Position numbers and translations under genes: made by a program. A stretch of 64,000 bases of DNA. It comes from Sulfitobacter sp. DFL-14. GTDB taxonomy: Bacteria > Pseudomonadota > Alphaproteobacteria > Rhodobacterales > Rhodobacteraceae. The stretch spans positions 444,339 through 508,338 of the forward strand of contig NZ_QBFD01000022.1 in the NCBI RefSeq assembly GCF_003335585.1, in the 5' to 3' direction. The notes below the pieces were generated by a model. It made no database searches and was not told where the DNA came from. It saw nothing but the letters and a program-made list of their open reading frames with translations. This document shows positions 35,505 through 43,888 of this stretch, one piece after another. Positions within the stretch are counted from its first letter, which is position 1. Every line of letters starts with the position of its first letter.

Positions 35505-36377
35505 ATGGCCGAAACGGTCCAGGACATCCGCACGGAATACGTCGCGGCGATGCGACAGAAACGTGTGTTGAACATGCTTTTGCTGGTCATCTTCGTGGCC
35601 CTGATGGTGGCGGGTTTCGCCACCGCAGATGCGCGCAATGCCGGTGGCTTCTGGGACGGATGGCGCAATGTACTCGACTTTCCCGGTGACGTGATCGGCG
35701 AGGCCCTGTCCCGCGCCCAACTGCTGCCCGGCTATTTCCTGAAATACCTGCCGTCACTGATCGAGACGATCAACATCGCCGCTGCAGCCACGCTGCTGGG
35801 CGCTGTGCTGGCGCTTTTCGCGGCCCTGCTGGCCACCCGTGGCCTGGCCCCCCTGCCCTGGATCGTCGCACCCGTCCGCCGGGTTCTGGACATCCTGCGC
35901 GCGGTGCCGGAAATTGTCATCGCCCTGATCCTGATCTTCCTGCTGGGCGGCGGCCCGGTGCCCGCCATGATCGCGATCTGCCTGCATACCATCGGCGCGC
36001 TTGGCAAATTGTTCTCCGAAGTGAACGAAAACGCCTCCCTCAAACCGGTCGAAGGGCTGGCCTCTGTCGGCGCATCCTGGCTGCAACGCATGATGCTGGG
36101 CGTCGTGCCCCAGGTCGCGCCCAACTACCTCAGCTATGCGTTGCTGCGGTTCGAGATCAACATCCGCGCCTCCGCCATCCTCGGCTTCGTGGGTGCCGGC
36201 GGCATCGGCTATGACCTGCGCAACACCATGTCCTGGGGACAGGGCAAGTTCGACGAGGCGGCGGCGATCTTCCTGCTGCTCTTCGGGGCCATCGTGATCG
36301 TGGATCAGCTCTCCAGCCACGCCCGCAACCGCCTGACCCATGGCAAGGCCTACAAGGACAAGGGAGCCATCCTGTGA
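35505..36377 (+). CDS. phnE: Phosphonate ABC transporter permease 1
   Basis: 290 residues, six hydrophobic segments, with the PhnE blocks RAVPEIVIALILIFLLGGGPVPA and INIRASAILGFVGAGGIGYDLR. Start ATG 35505 with GGGGTGGGG upstream. It pairs with the second PhnE; the genes overlap by GTGA (36374-36377). Confidence 0.92.
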   Translation: MAETVQDIRTEYVAAMRQKRVLNMLLLVIFVALMVAGFATADARNAGGFWDGWRNVLDFPGDVIGEALSRAQLLPGYFLKYLPSLIETINIAAAATLLGAVLALFAALLATRGLAPLPWIVAPVRRVLDILRAVPEIVIALILIFLLGGGPVPAMIAICLHTIGALGKLFSEVNENASLKPVEGLASVGASWLQRMMLGVVPQVAPNYLSYALLRFEINIRASAILGFVGAGGIGYDLRNTMSWGQGKFDEAAAIFLLLFGAIVIVDQLSSHARNRLTHGKAYKDKGAIL

Positions 36378-37657
36378 CCACCGCAACCCTCACCCTGCAG
36401 GCCGAGCGCCTGATCGCCCGCAAGAAACTGGTCGCGCTTGCCGCCCCCCTGCTGATCGCGGCCTACCTGATCTATGTCTTCTTCGCCTTCGACGTGCCGG
36501 GCCTGCGCGACCGGGTCAGCCTGGACAACATGAACACGCTTTTGCGCGACACTTACAGCTACAAGACCCATGTCACGCAGGACAACCGCAACGGCGAGGT
36601 CAGCATCGCCATCGAGGGCGAGCGCAAGGGGACCTACCCGCAGGGCGACAGCCCGGACTGGGTCAAACTTGGCCCTGCTACATCCGTCGATCTGGGCGAC
36701 GGCCACCTGATCACGCTGGGCGAAACCGTGCGCTACGACATTCCCGGCTATGGCACCGTGACGGCACGGCCGGGCCGCAGCGGCGTCAACGCCAAACTGC
36801 CACCGGGCGCGGTGCCCGACTGGATCAACGCCTCAAGGAACCGTATCGCGATCACCACCGACGCGGGCCGTCTGACCATCACCCGTAACCGGACCGAGGT
36901 GTTCCGCTATTTCACCGGCTGGGAGCTGTTCTTCTTCACCCTGGACAGCCCGTTTCATGACCTCAGCCTGACGCAACTCATCGCAAACGGCGACTACGGC
37001 GGGATGTGGTCGGATTTCTGGAACAACAAGATGTGGCGCCACGCCGATGTCGCCTGGGCGCTGGTCGAAACCGTGCTGATGGCTTTCCTCGGCACCTTCG
37101 GTGCCGCCATCATCGCCCTGCCCATGGGCTTTCTCGCCGCGCGCAACTTCACGCCGCTCGGCGCCGCCCGCTTCGCCGCGCGCCGCATCTTCGACTTCCT
37201 GCGCGGGGTCGACGGGCTGATCTGGACCATCGTGCTCAGCCGCGCCTTTGGCCCCGGCCCGCTGACCGGGTCGCTGGCGATCATGCTCACCGACACCGGC
37301 ACCTTCGGCAAGATCTTCTCCGAGGCGCTGGAGAACGTGGACGACAAGCAGATCGAGGGCCTGACCTCCACAGGCGCCAAGCCACTGCAACGCTACCGCT
37401 TTGGCGTGATCCCCCAGATCACCCCGATATTGCTGAGCCAGGTGCTCTATTACCTTGAATCCAACACCCGCTCTGCCACCATCATCGGCGCGATCACCGG
37501 CGGCGGCATCGGGTTGTTGCTGACACAGGCGATCATCACGCAGAAGGACTGGGAAGAAGTGACCTATTACATCGTGCTGATCGTCCTGATGGTCATGATC
37601 ATGGACAGCCTGTCGGGCTGGCTGCGGCGGCGCCTGATCTCCGGGGACGCGTCCTGA
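36374..37657 (+). CDS. phnE: Phosphonate ABC transporter permease 2 with large periplasmic insertion
   Basis: 427 residues from a GTG at 36374, about 150 longer than the first permease. After one N-terminal membrane segment (~22-38) comes a hydrophilic region (~45-195) with no similarity I recognise, then the normal PhnE core from about residue 215 (DVAWALVETVLMAFLGTFG, RGVDGLIWTIVLSRAFGPGP, ESNTRSATIIGAITGGGIG). The inserted part probably faces the periplasm and may touch PhnD. The stop overlaps the next start (TGATG). Confidence 0.9.
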   Translation: MTTATLTLQAERLIARKKLVALAAPLLIAAYLIYVFFAFDVPGLRDRVSLDNMNTLLRDTYSYKTHVTQDNRNGEVSIAIEGERKGTYPQGDSPDWVKLGPATSVDLGDGHLITLGETVRYDIPGYGTVTARPGRSGVNAKLPPGAVPDWINASRNRIAITTDAGRLTITRNRTEVFRYFTGWELFFFTLDSPFHDLSLTQLIANGDYGGMWSDFWNNKMWRHADVAWALVETVLMAFLGTFGAAIIALPMGFLAARNFTPLGAARFAARRIFDFLRGVDGLIWTIVLSRAFGPGPLTGSLAIMLTDTGTFGKIFSEALENVDDKQIEGLTSTGAKPLQRYRFGVIPQITPILLSQVLYYLESNTRSATIIGAITGGGIGLLLTQAIITQKDWEEVTYYIVLIVLMVMIMDSLSGWLRRRLISGDAS

Positions 37658-38274
37658 TGGCACGACTGAAACCCCATGTTCCCTACCTGCACCCCGATTG
37701 CGAGATCACCGACAGCACCTTTGGTGCCTATGTGGAGATCGGCCACGCCTCGCGCGTGGCGCACAGCCACATCGGGGATTATTCCTACTGCGACCGCTTC
37801 GCCGACATCGCCAATGCCGAGATCGGCAAATTCTCCAACATTGCCTCCTCAGTGCGCATCGGCGCGACCGATCATCCGATGGAAAAAGCCAGCCTGCACC
37901 ATTTCCACTACCGCTCTGCCGATTATTTCGACGATGCGGAGCCGGACCACGCATGGTTCGCCCACCGCCGCAGCCGTCGCGCGCAGATCGGGCATGACAC
38001 CTGGCTGGGCCACGGCGCGCAGGTCCGCCCCGAGGTCACCATCGGCCATGGTGCCGTGATCGCAGGCGGCGCCATCGTCACCCGCGACGTGCCACCCTAT
38101 ATGATCGTCGCGGGCATCCCCGCCGTGCCCCTGCGCGCCCGGTTTTCCGACAGCATCGCCCAGCGCCTGATGGCGCTCGCCTGGTGGGACTGGCCCCATG
38201 CCCGCCTGCGCGAGACCTTGCAGGACTTTCGCACATTGCCCGCCGAGGCGTTTTTGGAGAAATACGAAGGCTGA
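37657..38274 (+). CDS. Phosphonate-locus hexapeptide-repeat acetyltransferase
   Basis: 205 residues with left-handed beta-helix repeats (CEITDSTFGAYVEIG, IGKFSNIASSVRIGATDH, GHDTWLGHGAQVRPEVTIGHGAVIAGGAIVTRDV) as in DapH/chloramphenicol-acetyltransferase-like proteins found in phn operons. Probably uses acetyl-CoA; whether it acetylates aminoalkylphosphonates, as PhnO (a GNAT) does, is not known. Overlaps phnE2 by one codon position (TGATG). Confidence 0.82.
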   Translation: MARLKPHVPYLHPDCEITDSTFGAYVEIGHASRVAHSHIGDYSYCDRFADIANAEIGKFSNIASSVRIGATDHPMEKASLHHFHYRSADYFDDAEPDHAWFAHRRSRRAQIGHDTWLGHGAQVRPEVTIGHGAVIAGGAIVTRDVPPYMIVAGIPAVPLRARFSDSIAQRLMALAWWDWPHARLRETLQDFRTLPAEAFLEKYEG

Positions 38275-38335
38275 AACCAACTGCGCGGGCCGGGGCCCGA
38301 AGGCAACTATTGTGATTGCTTTCGCAAACCCTCTC

Positions 38336-38989
38336 ATGCAAATTCAGCCGATGTTTGCCCAACTTGTCGCATTGCTGATTATCACGTTTGCAAGGCTGAT
38401 CACGGCAGTGCGCGGGATCTGGCAGGGTGTCGCTCCGCGCCCGGAAAAGCGGGTCTATTTTGCCAACCACGCAAGCAATGGCGACTTCGTCCTGATCTGG
38501 ACCGTGCTGCCCGGCAAGCTGCGCGATAAAACCCGCCCCGTTGCCGCAGCGGACTACTGGTTGTCCTCCAAGCTGAAGACATTCATTGGCAGATCGGTGT
38601 TCAACGCCCTGCTGATTGAACGCAACCCCGAAGAACGCACCGCCGATCCGGTGTAGCAAATGGCGGATGCGCTGGATGCGGGCGACAGCCTGATCCTCTT
38701 TCCCGAGGGCACCCGCAACATGACCCAATCGCCCCTGCTGCCCTTCAAGACGGGGCTCTTTCATCTGGCCACCAAAAAGCCCGAGGTCGATCTGGTGCCG
38801 GTCTGGATCGAAAACCTGAACCGCGTGATGCCAAAGGGAAAGCTGGTGCCGATCCCGCTGATCTGTACCATCACCTTCGGGCAGCCGCTGCGGCTGAAAC
38901 AGGGCGAAACCAAAGCAGACTTTCTGGAACGCGCGCAGGCGGCACTGCTGGCGCTGTCGATAACCGCAAAGGAACAGGTGAATGGCTGA
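38336..38989 (+). pseudogene. 1-acyl-glycerol-3-phosphate acyltransferase (PlsC-like), interrupted by in-frame TAG
   Basis: One continuous reading frame of 218 codons apart from a TAG at 38654-38656 (codon 107). The first part has a membrane segment (~8-27) and the catalytic NHASNGD (H45, D50). The part after the stop starts QMADALDAGD and has the second acyltransferase motif FPEGTR (~121-126), so both halves are needed for activity. The ancestral codon was probably CAG. No ribosome site precedes the internal ATG at 38660. Its end overlaps the CdsA-like gene by 8 bases, so translational coupling to that gene could also be affected. A sequencing error cannot be excluded. Confidence 0.8.
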
Positions 38990-39923
38990 CAGCTTTCTCT
39001 TTCTGCTGGGCTGCGTTCTGGCGGTGCTGCTGGTGGCATCGGCAATCGGGCAATTCCTGAAATTCAAGGCCGGGCCTGATGGCCCTGATCTGACCATCGA
39101 AAACCTGAATGCCCGCATCAATGCCTGGTGGGTCATGGTCGGCCTGACGGCCCTTGCCTTTTCGGCCGGCAACACCGGCGTTGTCATCCTTTTCGCGCTC
39201 TGCTCTTTTGCCGCGCTGCGCGAATTCCTGACGCTGACCAACACCCGTGTCTCGGACCATTGGGCCATTGCCGCCGCCGCCTTCATCGTCCTGCCGATCC
39301 AGTTCATTGCGGTGGGCATGAACTGGTACGGCTTCTACTCGATCTTCATTCCCGTCTACGCCTTCCTGCTGATGCCGATTGTCTCCATGCTCGGCAGCGA
39401 AACCGACAATTTCCTGATCCGCATCGCAGAGGCGCAATGGGCGCTGATGATCAGCGTCTTCTGCGTGTCGCATGTGCCTGCGCTGCTCAGTCTGAACATC
39501 GCGGATTTTGAAGGACGCAACCTGTTCCTGATCTTCTTCCTGGTGGTCGTGGTTCAGTCCAGCGACGTGTTTCAATATGTCTGGGGCAAGCTGTTGGGAA
39601 AACACAAGATCGCGCCAAAGGTGTCACCATCCAAGACCTGGGAAGGGCTCATCGGCGGTGTCGTCACCTCCAGCCTGCTCGGGGCATCGCTCTATTGGAT
39701 CACACCGTTCACAGTGATGCAGGCGGTTGGCATGTCCATCGTGATCACCCTCATGGGCTTTCTGGGCGGGCTGGTCATGTCCGCCATCAAGCGGGATCGC
39801 GGGGTAAAAGACTGGGGCCATCTGATCGCCGGACACGGCGGTTTCATCGACCGGCTGGATTCGGTCATCTTCTCCGCCCCGATCTTCTTTCACATCGTGC
39901 GTTTCTACTGGGATATTCATTGA
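38982..39923 (+). CDS. cdsA: Phosphatidate cytidylyltransferase (CdsA-like)
   Basis: 313 residues, about eight membrane segments. The CdsA signature is complete near the C-terminus: SAIKRDRGVKDWGHLIAGHGG then FIDRLDS (~270-300); QSSDVFQYVWGKLLGKHKIAP with SPSKTWEG is the other conserved block. It makes CDP-diacylglycerol from phosphatidate and CTP. It lies between the broken acyltransferase and a CDP-alcohol phosphotransferase; a housekeeping cdsA is expected elsewhere, so this is probably a second, locus-specific copy. Confidence 0.88.
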   Translation: MADSFLFLLGCVLAVLLVASAIGQFLKFKAGPDGPDLTIENLNARINAWWVMVGLTALAFSAGNTGVVILFALCSFAALREFLTLTNTRVSDHWAIAAAAFIVLPIQFIAVGMNWYGFYSIFIPVYAFLLMPIVSMLGSETDNFLIRIAEAQWALMISVFCVSHVPALLSLNIADFEGRNLFLIFFLVVVVQSSDVFQYVWGKLLGKHKIAPKVSPSKTWEGLIGGVVTSSLLGASLYWITPFTVMQAVGMSIVITLMGFLGGLVMSAIKRDRGVKDWGHLIAGHGGFIDRLDSVIFSAPIFFHIVRFYWDIH

Positions 39924-40321
39924 AAACCGCCCTGTCAGCAGCGTTGAAAAGCACCTCGCTGCATGTGGCCTTTGCCTTTGTCGCGATGGGGGGCTGGGCC
40001 ATCTTTGCAAACAGCACCCATCCCATGCCCAAACCCTTGCTGGCCGGTCTGGTGCAGGGCAGCATCTCGGCGGCACTGACGCTGTTCCTCAAACGAACGG
40101 TGGATTGGATGCGCCCCCGGTTTTCCCATGGGGCTGGCCATGTCGCACCTGCCCTGATCGCCTCACTGGCCTCTGCCATGCTGCTTGTCACAGCGCATCT
40201 GCTGGCCGGCACGCCCGAAGTGGCCAGGACAATCGCAGTGCCGCTGCTGGTATCGGCCTCCTATATTTTCACCTACAATTTTCTCAGCCAGCACAGATCG
40301 AAAGACACGCCTCATGACTGA
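39920..40321 (+). CDS. Small inner-membrane protein of the phospholipid cassette, unknown function
   Basis: 133 residues from a TTG at 39920 that overlaps the CdsA-like stop (TTGA). Four hydrophobic stretches are visible: about residues 12-32, 38-56, 72-93 and 103-120, with KRTVDWMRPRF between the second and third. I do not recognise a family. The overlap at both ends (8 bases with the next gene) implies tight coupling to the lipid enzymes, so a helper or transport role there is possible. Confidence 0.65.
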   Translation: MKTALSAALKSTSLHVAFAFVAMGGWAIFANSTHPMPKPLLAGLVQGSISAALTLFLKRTVDWMRPRFSHGAGHVAPALIASLASAMLLVTAHLLAGTPEVARTIAVPLLVSASYIFTYNFLSQHRSKDTPHD

Positions 40322-40958
40322 CCTGAAAAACCGCCGCCCCCTGCAAAGCCGCAAGTCAGGCTGGGCCAACAGGATCACAGCCTTTCTGGCCGGGCGCGCA
40401 ATCACGCCGAACCAGATCTCGCAGGCGAGCATTGCGGCGGCACTTCTGGCCGGTCTTGCGTTCTGGATGACCGCCTATGCGGACAGCGCCCCCTTGAAGG
40501 GGGCCTTGCTGATCCTGGCCGCTCTGGCCTGCCAATTGCGCCTGCTCTGCAATCTGTTCGACGGAATGGTCGCCATCGAAGCCGGCAAAAGCGCGCCCGA
40601 CGGGCCGTTCTGGAATGAATTTCCGGACCGTATCGCAGATATCATCATCTTCATCGGCATCGGCTTTGGCCTTGGCTCCCCCACCCTCGGTTTTGCCGCA
40701 GCCACATGTGCCGTCCTGACCGCCTATACCCGTGAACTGGGCGCAGGCATCGGACTTGCGCCCGACTTTTCCGGCCCGATGGCCAAGCAGCACCGGATGG
40801 CAACTGTCACCCTGGCCGCGGTGCTGGCGGTCTTTGAGCAGCATTTCCTGCCGCAAGGCACAATTCTGACCGTCGCGCTTTGGGTCGTGATCATCGGCTC
40901 CATCGTCACGGTCGGACGGCGCGCCAATCATATCCGGGCCAGCCTGCTCCGGGGGTGA
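40314..40958 (+). CDS. CDP-alcohol phosphatidyltransferase family protein
   Basis: 214 residues, about six membrane segments. The active-site region reads NLFDGMVAIEAG...DGPFWNEFPDRIAD: the DG and final D of the usual D-x2-DG-x2-AR-x8-G-x3-D-x3-D motif are kept, but the first and third aspartates are Asn and AR is AI. I recall the NxxDGMVA and NE-PDR forms as a subfamily trait found near plsC/cdsA genes, so it is likely an active variant rather than decay. The product lipid is unknown. Convergent with phnF, 6 bases apart. Confidence 0.82.
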   Translation: MTDLKNRRPLQSRKSGWANRITAFLAGRAITPNQISQASIAAALLAGLAFWMTAYADSAPLKGALLILAALACQLRLLCNLFDGMVAIEAGKSAPDGPFWNEFPDRIADIIIFIGIGFGLGSPTLGFAAATCAVLTAYTRELGAGIGLAPDFSGPMAKQHRMATVTLAAVLAVFEQHFLPQGTILTVALWVVIIGSIVTVGRRANHIRASLLRG

Positions 40959-40964
40959 AATCCC

Positions 40965-41675
40965 CTACCCCCCTTCCAAGGTCAGCGTGATCCTGTCCCC
41001 GGCAAACCAGGTGCTGCCGAACTCCACCGGCGAGCCCTCCGGATCGACATTGACCGAGGTCGAAAGCAGCACCGGCGCGCCCTCGGCGATCTGCAGATGC
41101 AATGCCTGTGTGGCTGTGGCCAGCTTGGCCTTCAGCCGGGTCGAGGCGCGGGTATAATCGTGCACGCCCGAGCGGCGCAGCGCTTCCGTCACGGAATTCG
41201 CCTCTTCCAGATACACCGGCAAATCGGGGAAACGCGCCGCCGGAAAGACGCTGTTGAAAACCGCTACCGGCATGTCATCGGCCAGGGACAGCCCATCGAC
41301 CACATGCACCTGGGCACCTTCTTCAAGCGCCAGCAGGCTGCGCTCCGTTTCCGTGGCGCTGCGGGTCTGCATGGTGAGGATCCGCCTGCCCGGAACCCGC
41401 CCCGCCGAAGCGAGGTTCTGGTGAAACCGCACCCGCTTGCCGAGGGGATATTCCGTCGGCACCTGGGTGACAAAGACCCCGGCACCGCGCCGGGCAAAGA
41501 CCACCCCCTCGTCGGCCAGCGCCGCCAGCGCATGGCGCACGGTATGCCGGTTCACCCCGAAACGCGCCGCCAGCACGGCTTCGGTCGGCAGCTTGTCCCC
41601 GGGGGCGTACTGACCGGCGCTGATTTCACCGCTCAGCGTGGTTGCAATGGATCTCCAGATCGGGGTGCGGGCCAT
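40965..41675 (-). CDS. phnF: PhnF, GntR/HutC-family regulator of phosphonate metabolism
   Basis: 236 residues. GntR-type winged helix at ~1-75 (IWRSIATTLSGEISAGQYAPGDKLPTEAVLAARFGVNRHTVRHALAALADEGVV) and a UTRA ligand domain (~90-232). It diverges from phnG, and a perfect dyad at 41731-41764 lies between the two starts, so it is the likely repressor of phnGHIJKLN and itself. Confidence 0.9.
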   Translation of the reverse strand: MARTPIWRSIATTLSGEISAGQYAPGDKLPTEAVLAARFGVNRHTVRHALAALADEGVVFARRGAGVFVTQVPTEYPLGKRVRFHQNLASAGRVPGRRILTMQTRSATETERSLLALEEGAQVHVVDGLSLADDMPVAVFNSVFPAARFPDLPVYLEEANSVTEALRRSGVHDYTRASTRLKAKLATATQALHLQIAEGAPVLLSTSVNVDPEGSPVEFGSTWFAGDRITLTLEGG

Positions 41676-41730
41676 GTGTCACCAAAGTTTCACAGTTGCG
41701 GGGCTTGTGTCAGAACGGCGAATCCGTCAT

Positions 41731-41764
41731 GATTTGTCTAGTTGTATAGTATAGTAGACAAATC
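41731..41764. promoter_or_regulatory. Putative PhnF operator
   Basis: Perfect inverted arms GATTTGTCTA and TAGACAAATC separated by 14 bases (GTTGTATAGTATAG). GTCTA/TAGAC half-sites fit the HutC-type GntR pattern GT-N-TA-N-AC. A further TGTCTAGA lies at 41771-41778, next to the phnG ATG. Located 56-90 bases from phnF and 15-48 from phnG. Confidence 0.75.
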
Positions 41765-41778
41765 CACAAGGTGTCTAG

Positions 41779-42234
41779 ATGACCGTCATTCAAGACCAGA
41801 ACGCAGGCCGCAAGCAATGGATGAGCCTGCTGGCCAAATGCGATCCCGCCGAGCTGGATGGCGCCTGGTCCGCCCTGGACCTCAGCCTCGATCACCAGGT
41901 GCTGCGCGCGCCCGAGGTTGGCAGCGTCATGGTCCGCGGCCGTGCGGGCGCAGTGGGTGCTGCCTTCAACCTGGGCGAAATCACCGTCACCCGCTGCTCG
42001 GTCCGCCTGTCCTCCGGTCAGGACGGCCACGCCTATGTGCAGGGCCGCGACAAGACCAAGGCCCTGCGCGCCGCGCTGCTCGATGCCGGGATGCAGACCG
42101 CCGCCGCCACCAAGATCCGCGAGAAGGTGCTGACACCGCTCTCGACGGCAGCAACCCGCCGCCAGACCACCCGCGCCGCCAAGGCCGCCGCGACCAAGGT
42201 CGATTTCTTTACCATGGCCCGAGGGGAAGACTGA
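41779..42234 (+). CDS. phnG: C-P lyase core subunit PhnG
   Basis: 151 residues; RKQWMSLLAKCDPAEL and the EVGSVMVRGRAGAVGAAFNLGEITVTRCSV block are conserved in PhnG. PhnG, H, I and J form the core complex that builds and cleaves ribose-phosphonate triphosphates. First gene of the lyase operon; its stop overlaps the phnH start (TGATG). Confidence 0.93.
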   Translation: MTVIQDQNAGRKQWMSLLAKCDPAELDGAWSALDLSLDHQVLRAPEVGSVMVRGRAGAVGAAFNLGEITVTRCSVRLSSGQDGHAYVQGRDKTKALRAALLDAGMQTAAATKIREKVLTPLSTAATRRQTTRAAKAAATKVDFFTMARGED

Positions 42235-42794
42235 TGCAGACGCAGGCCCTCACAGGCGGCTTTGCCGACGCCCCGATCGAGGCGGCCACCGCCTTTCGCG
42301 CGATCATGCAGGTCATGGCCCGACCGGGCGAGATTGCACCCATCGCAGGCGCCATGCCCCCGGCCCCCCTTTCTGTCGCCGCCGGGACATTGATCCTGAC
42401 ACTCTGCGATCCGGACACGCCGATCTTTCTGGCACCGGGCCATGACACGGCGCAGATAAGGGACTGGATCACCTTCCACACCGGCGCGCCCTTTACCGGC
42501 GCGGCAACTGCCCGCTTTGCCCTGGGCACATGGGACGCGCTGACGCCCTGCGACTTTGCCATCGGCACCCCGGAATACCCCGACCGCTCCGCCACGCTGA
42601 TTGTGGAGGTGGCACATCTCGCGCAATCCGGCGCCACCCTGCGTGGCCCCGGCATCAGGGATGCCGCGCAGCTCTCGCTGCCAGAGATCAAGCGGTTTCA
42701 GGACAATGCCGCTCTGTTCCCCCTGGGCCATGATCATTTCTTCACCATGGGCACGCAGATTGCGGCCCTGCCCCGCAGCACAAAGGTGTCCTGA
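42234..42794 (+). CDS. phnH: C-P lyase core subunit PhnH
   Basis: 186 residues, with the PhnH blocks AFRAIMQVMARPGEI, TLILTLCDPDTPIFL, FHTGAPF and LRGPGIRD. PhnH is a structural homodimer fold in the core complex. Overlaps phnG and phnI by TGATG junctions. Confidence 0.93.
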   Translation: MQTQALTGGFADAPIEAATAFRAIMQVMARPGEIAPIAGAMPPAPLSVAAGTLILTLCDPDTPIFLAPGHDTAQIRDWITFHTGAPFTGAATARFALGTWDALTPCDFAIGTPEYPDRSATLIVEVAHLAQSGATLRGPGIRDAAQLSLPEIKRFQDNAALFPLGHDHFFTMGTQIAALPRSTKVS

Positions 42795-43879
42795 TGTATG
42801 TCGCAGTAAAAGGCGGCGAGCGCGCCATCGACAACGCCCATGCCTGGCTCGCCGAAGAACGCCGCGGTGACAGCGAGGTGGCGGAACTCTCCGTCGCCCA
42901 GATCCGTGAACAGCTGAAACTGGCGGTGAACCGGGTGATGGCCGAAGGGTCCCTTTTCGATCCCGACCTGGCCGCGCTGGCCATCAAACAGGCGCGCGGG
43001 GACATGATCGAGGCCATCTTCCTGATCCGTGCCTATCGTACCACCCTGCCCCGCTTCGGTGCCTCACATCCCATCGCCACCGGCGCAATGCGCTGCGACC
43101 GCCGTGTCTCGGCCACGTTCAAGGACGCACCGGGGGGCCAGTTGCTGGGCCCGACCTTCGACTACACGCACCGTCTGCTCGACTTCAAACTCGCCGCCGA
43201 AGGGGATGTGCCCGCAGCCCCCGAGAAACCCGCCGATCCCGCCCGGACACCCCATATCATGGGGTTCCTGGATCGGGAAAATCTGATCCAGACCGAGGAA
43301 GCGGGTGCGGAAACACCCCCCGATCTGACCCGCGAACCGCTCGAATTGCCCGCAGAACGCCCCTTGCGCCTGCAGTCCCTGACCCGCGGCGACGAGGGCT
43401 TCATCCTCGGCATGGCCTATTCGACCCAGCGCGGCTATGCCCGCAACCACGCCTTCGTGGCGGAACTGCGTATCGGCACCGTCGCCGTGGAAATGGACAT
43501 TCCCGAGCTGGGATTCGCGATCGAGATCGGTGAGATCGAAGTGACCGAATGCGAAACCGTAAACCAGTTCAAGGGCTCCAGAACCGAACCGCCGCAGTTT
43601 ACCCGCGGCTATGGCCTGGTTTTCGGCATGTCCGAACGCAAGGCGATCTCCATGGCGCTGGTGGATCGGGCCCTGCGGTGGAAGGAACTCGGAGAAGACA
43701 ACCTGGGTGCTCCTGCCCAGGACGAGGAATTCGTGCTGAGCCATGCGGACAATATCCAGGCCACCGGGTTCCTGGAACACATCAAATTGCCCCACTACGT
43801 GGATTTTCAGTCCGAACTTGAACTGATCCGCAAGTTGCGCCGCGCAGTGTCGGATACAATCAGGGAAGCCGCCGAATGA
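42794..43879 (+). CDS. phnI: C-P lyase core subunit PhnI (nucleosidase subunit)
   Basis: 361 residues. MYVAVKGGERAIDNAHAWLAEERRG, RAYRTTLPRF and GYGLVFGMSERKAISMALVDRAL are family marks. With G, H and L it replaces adenine of MgATP by phosphonate to give ribose 1-phosphonate 5-triphosphate. The following gene phnJ is 636 bases away instead of adjoining, because a repeat and a DUF559 gene lie between. Confidence 0.94.
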   Translation: MYVAVKGGERAIDNAHAWLAEERRGDSEVAELSVAQIREQLKLAVNRVMAEGSLFDPDLAALAIKQARGDMIEAIFLIRAYRTTLPRFGASHPIATGAMRCDRRVSATFKDAPGGQLLGPTFDYTHRLLDFKLAAEGDVPAAPEKPADPARTPHIMGFLDRENLIQTEEAGAETPPDLTREPLELPAERPLRLQSLTRGDEGFILGMAYSTQRGYARNHAFVAELRIGTVAVEMDIPELGFAIEIGEIEVTECETVNQFKGSRTEPPQFTRGYGLVFGMSERKAISMALVDRALRWKELGEDNLGAPAQDEEFVLSHADNIQATGFLEHIKLPHYVDFQSELELIRKLRRAVSDTIREAAE

Positions 43880-43888
43880 CCGTGTTGT

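Noticed and set aside
38660..38989. Downstream half of the acyltransferase as a separate gene starting at the internal ATG
   Set aside because: No ribosome site before 38660, and the upstream half supplies the first catalytic motif in the same frame. One interrupted gene is the simpler reading.
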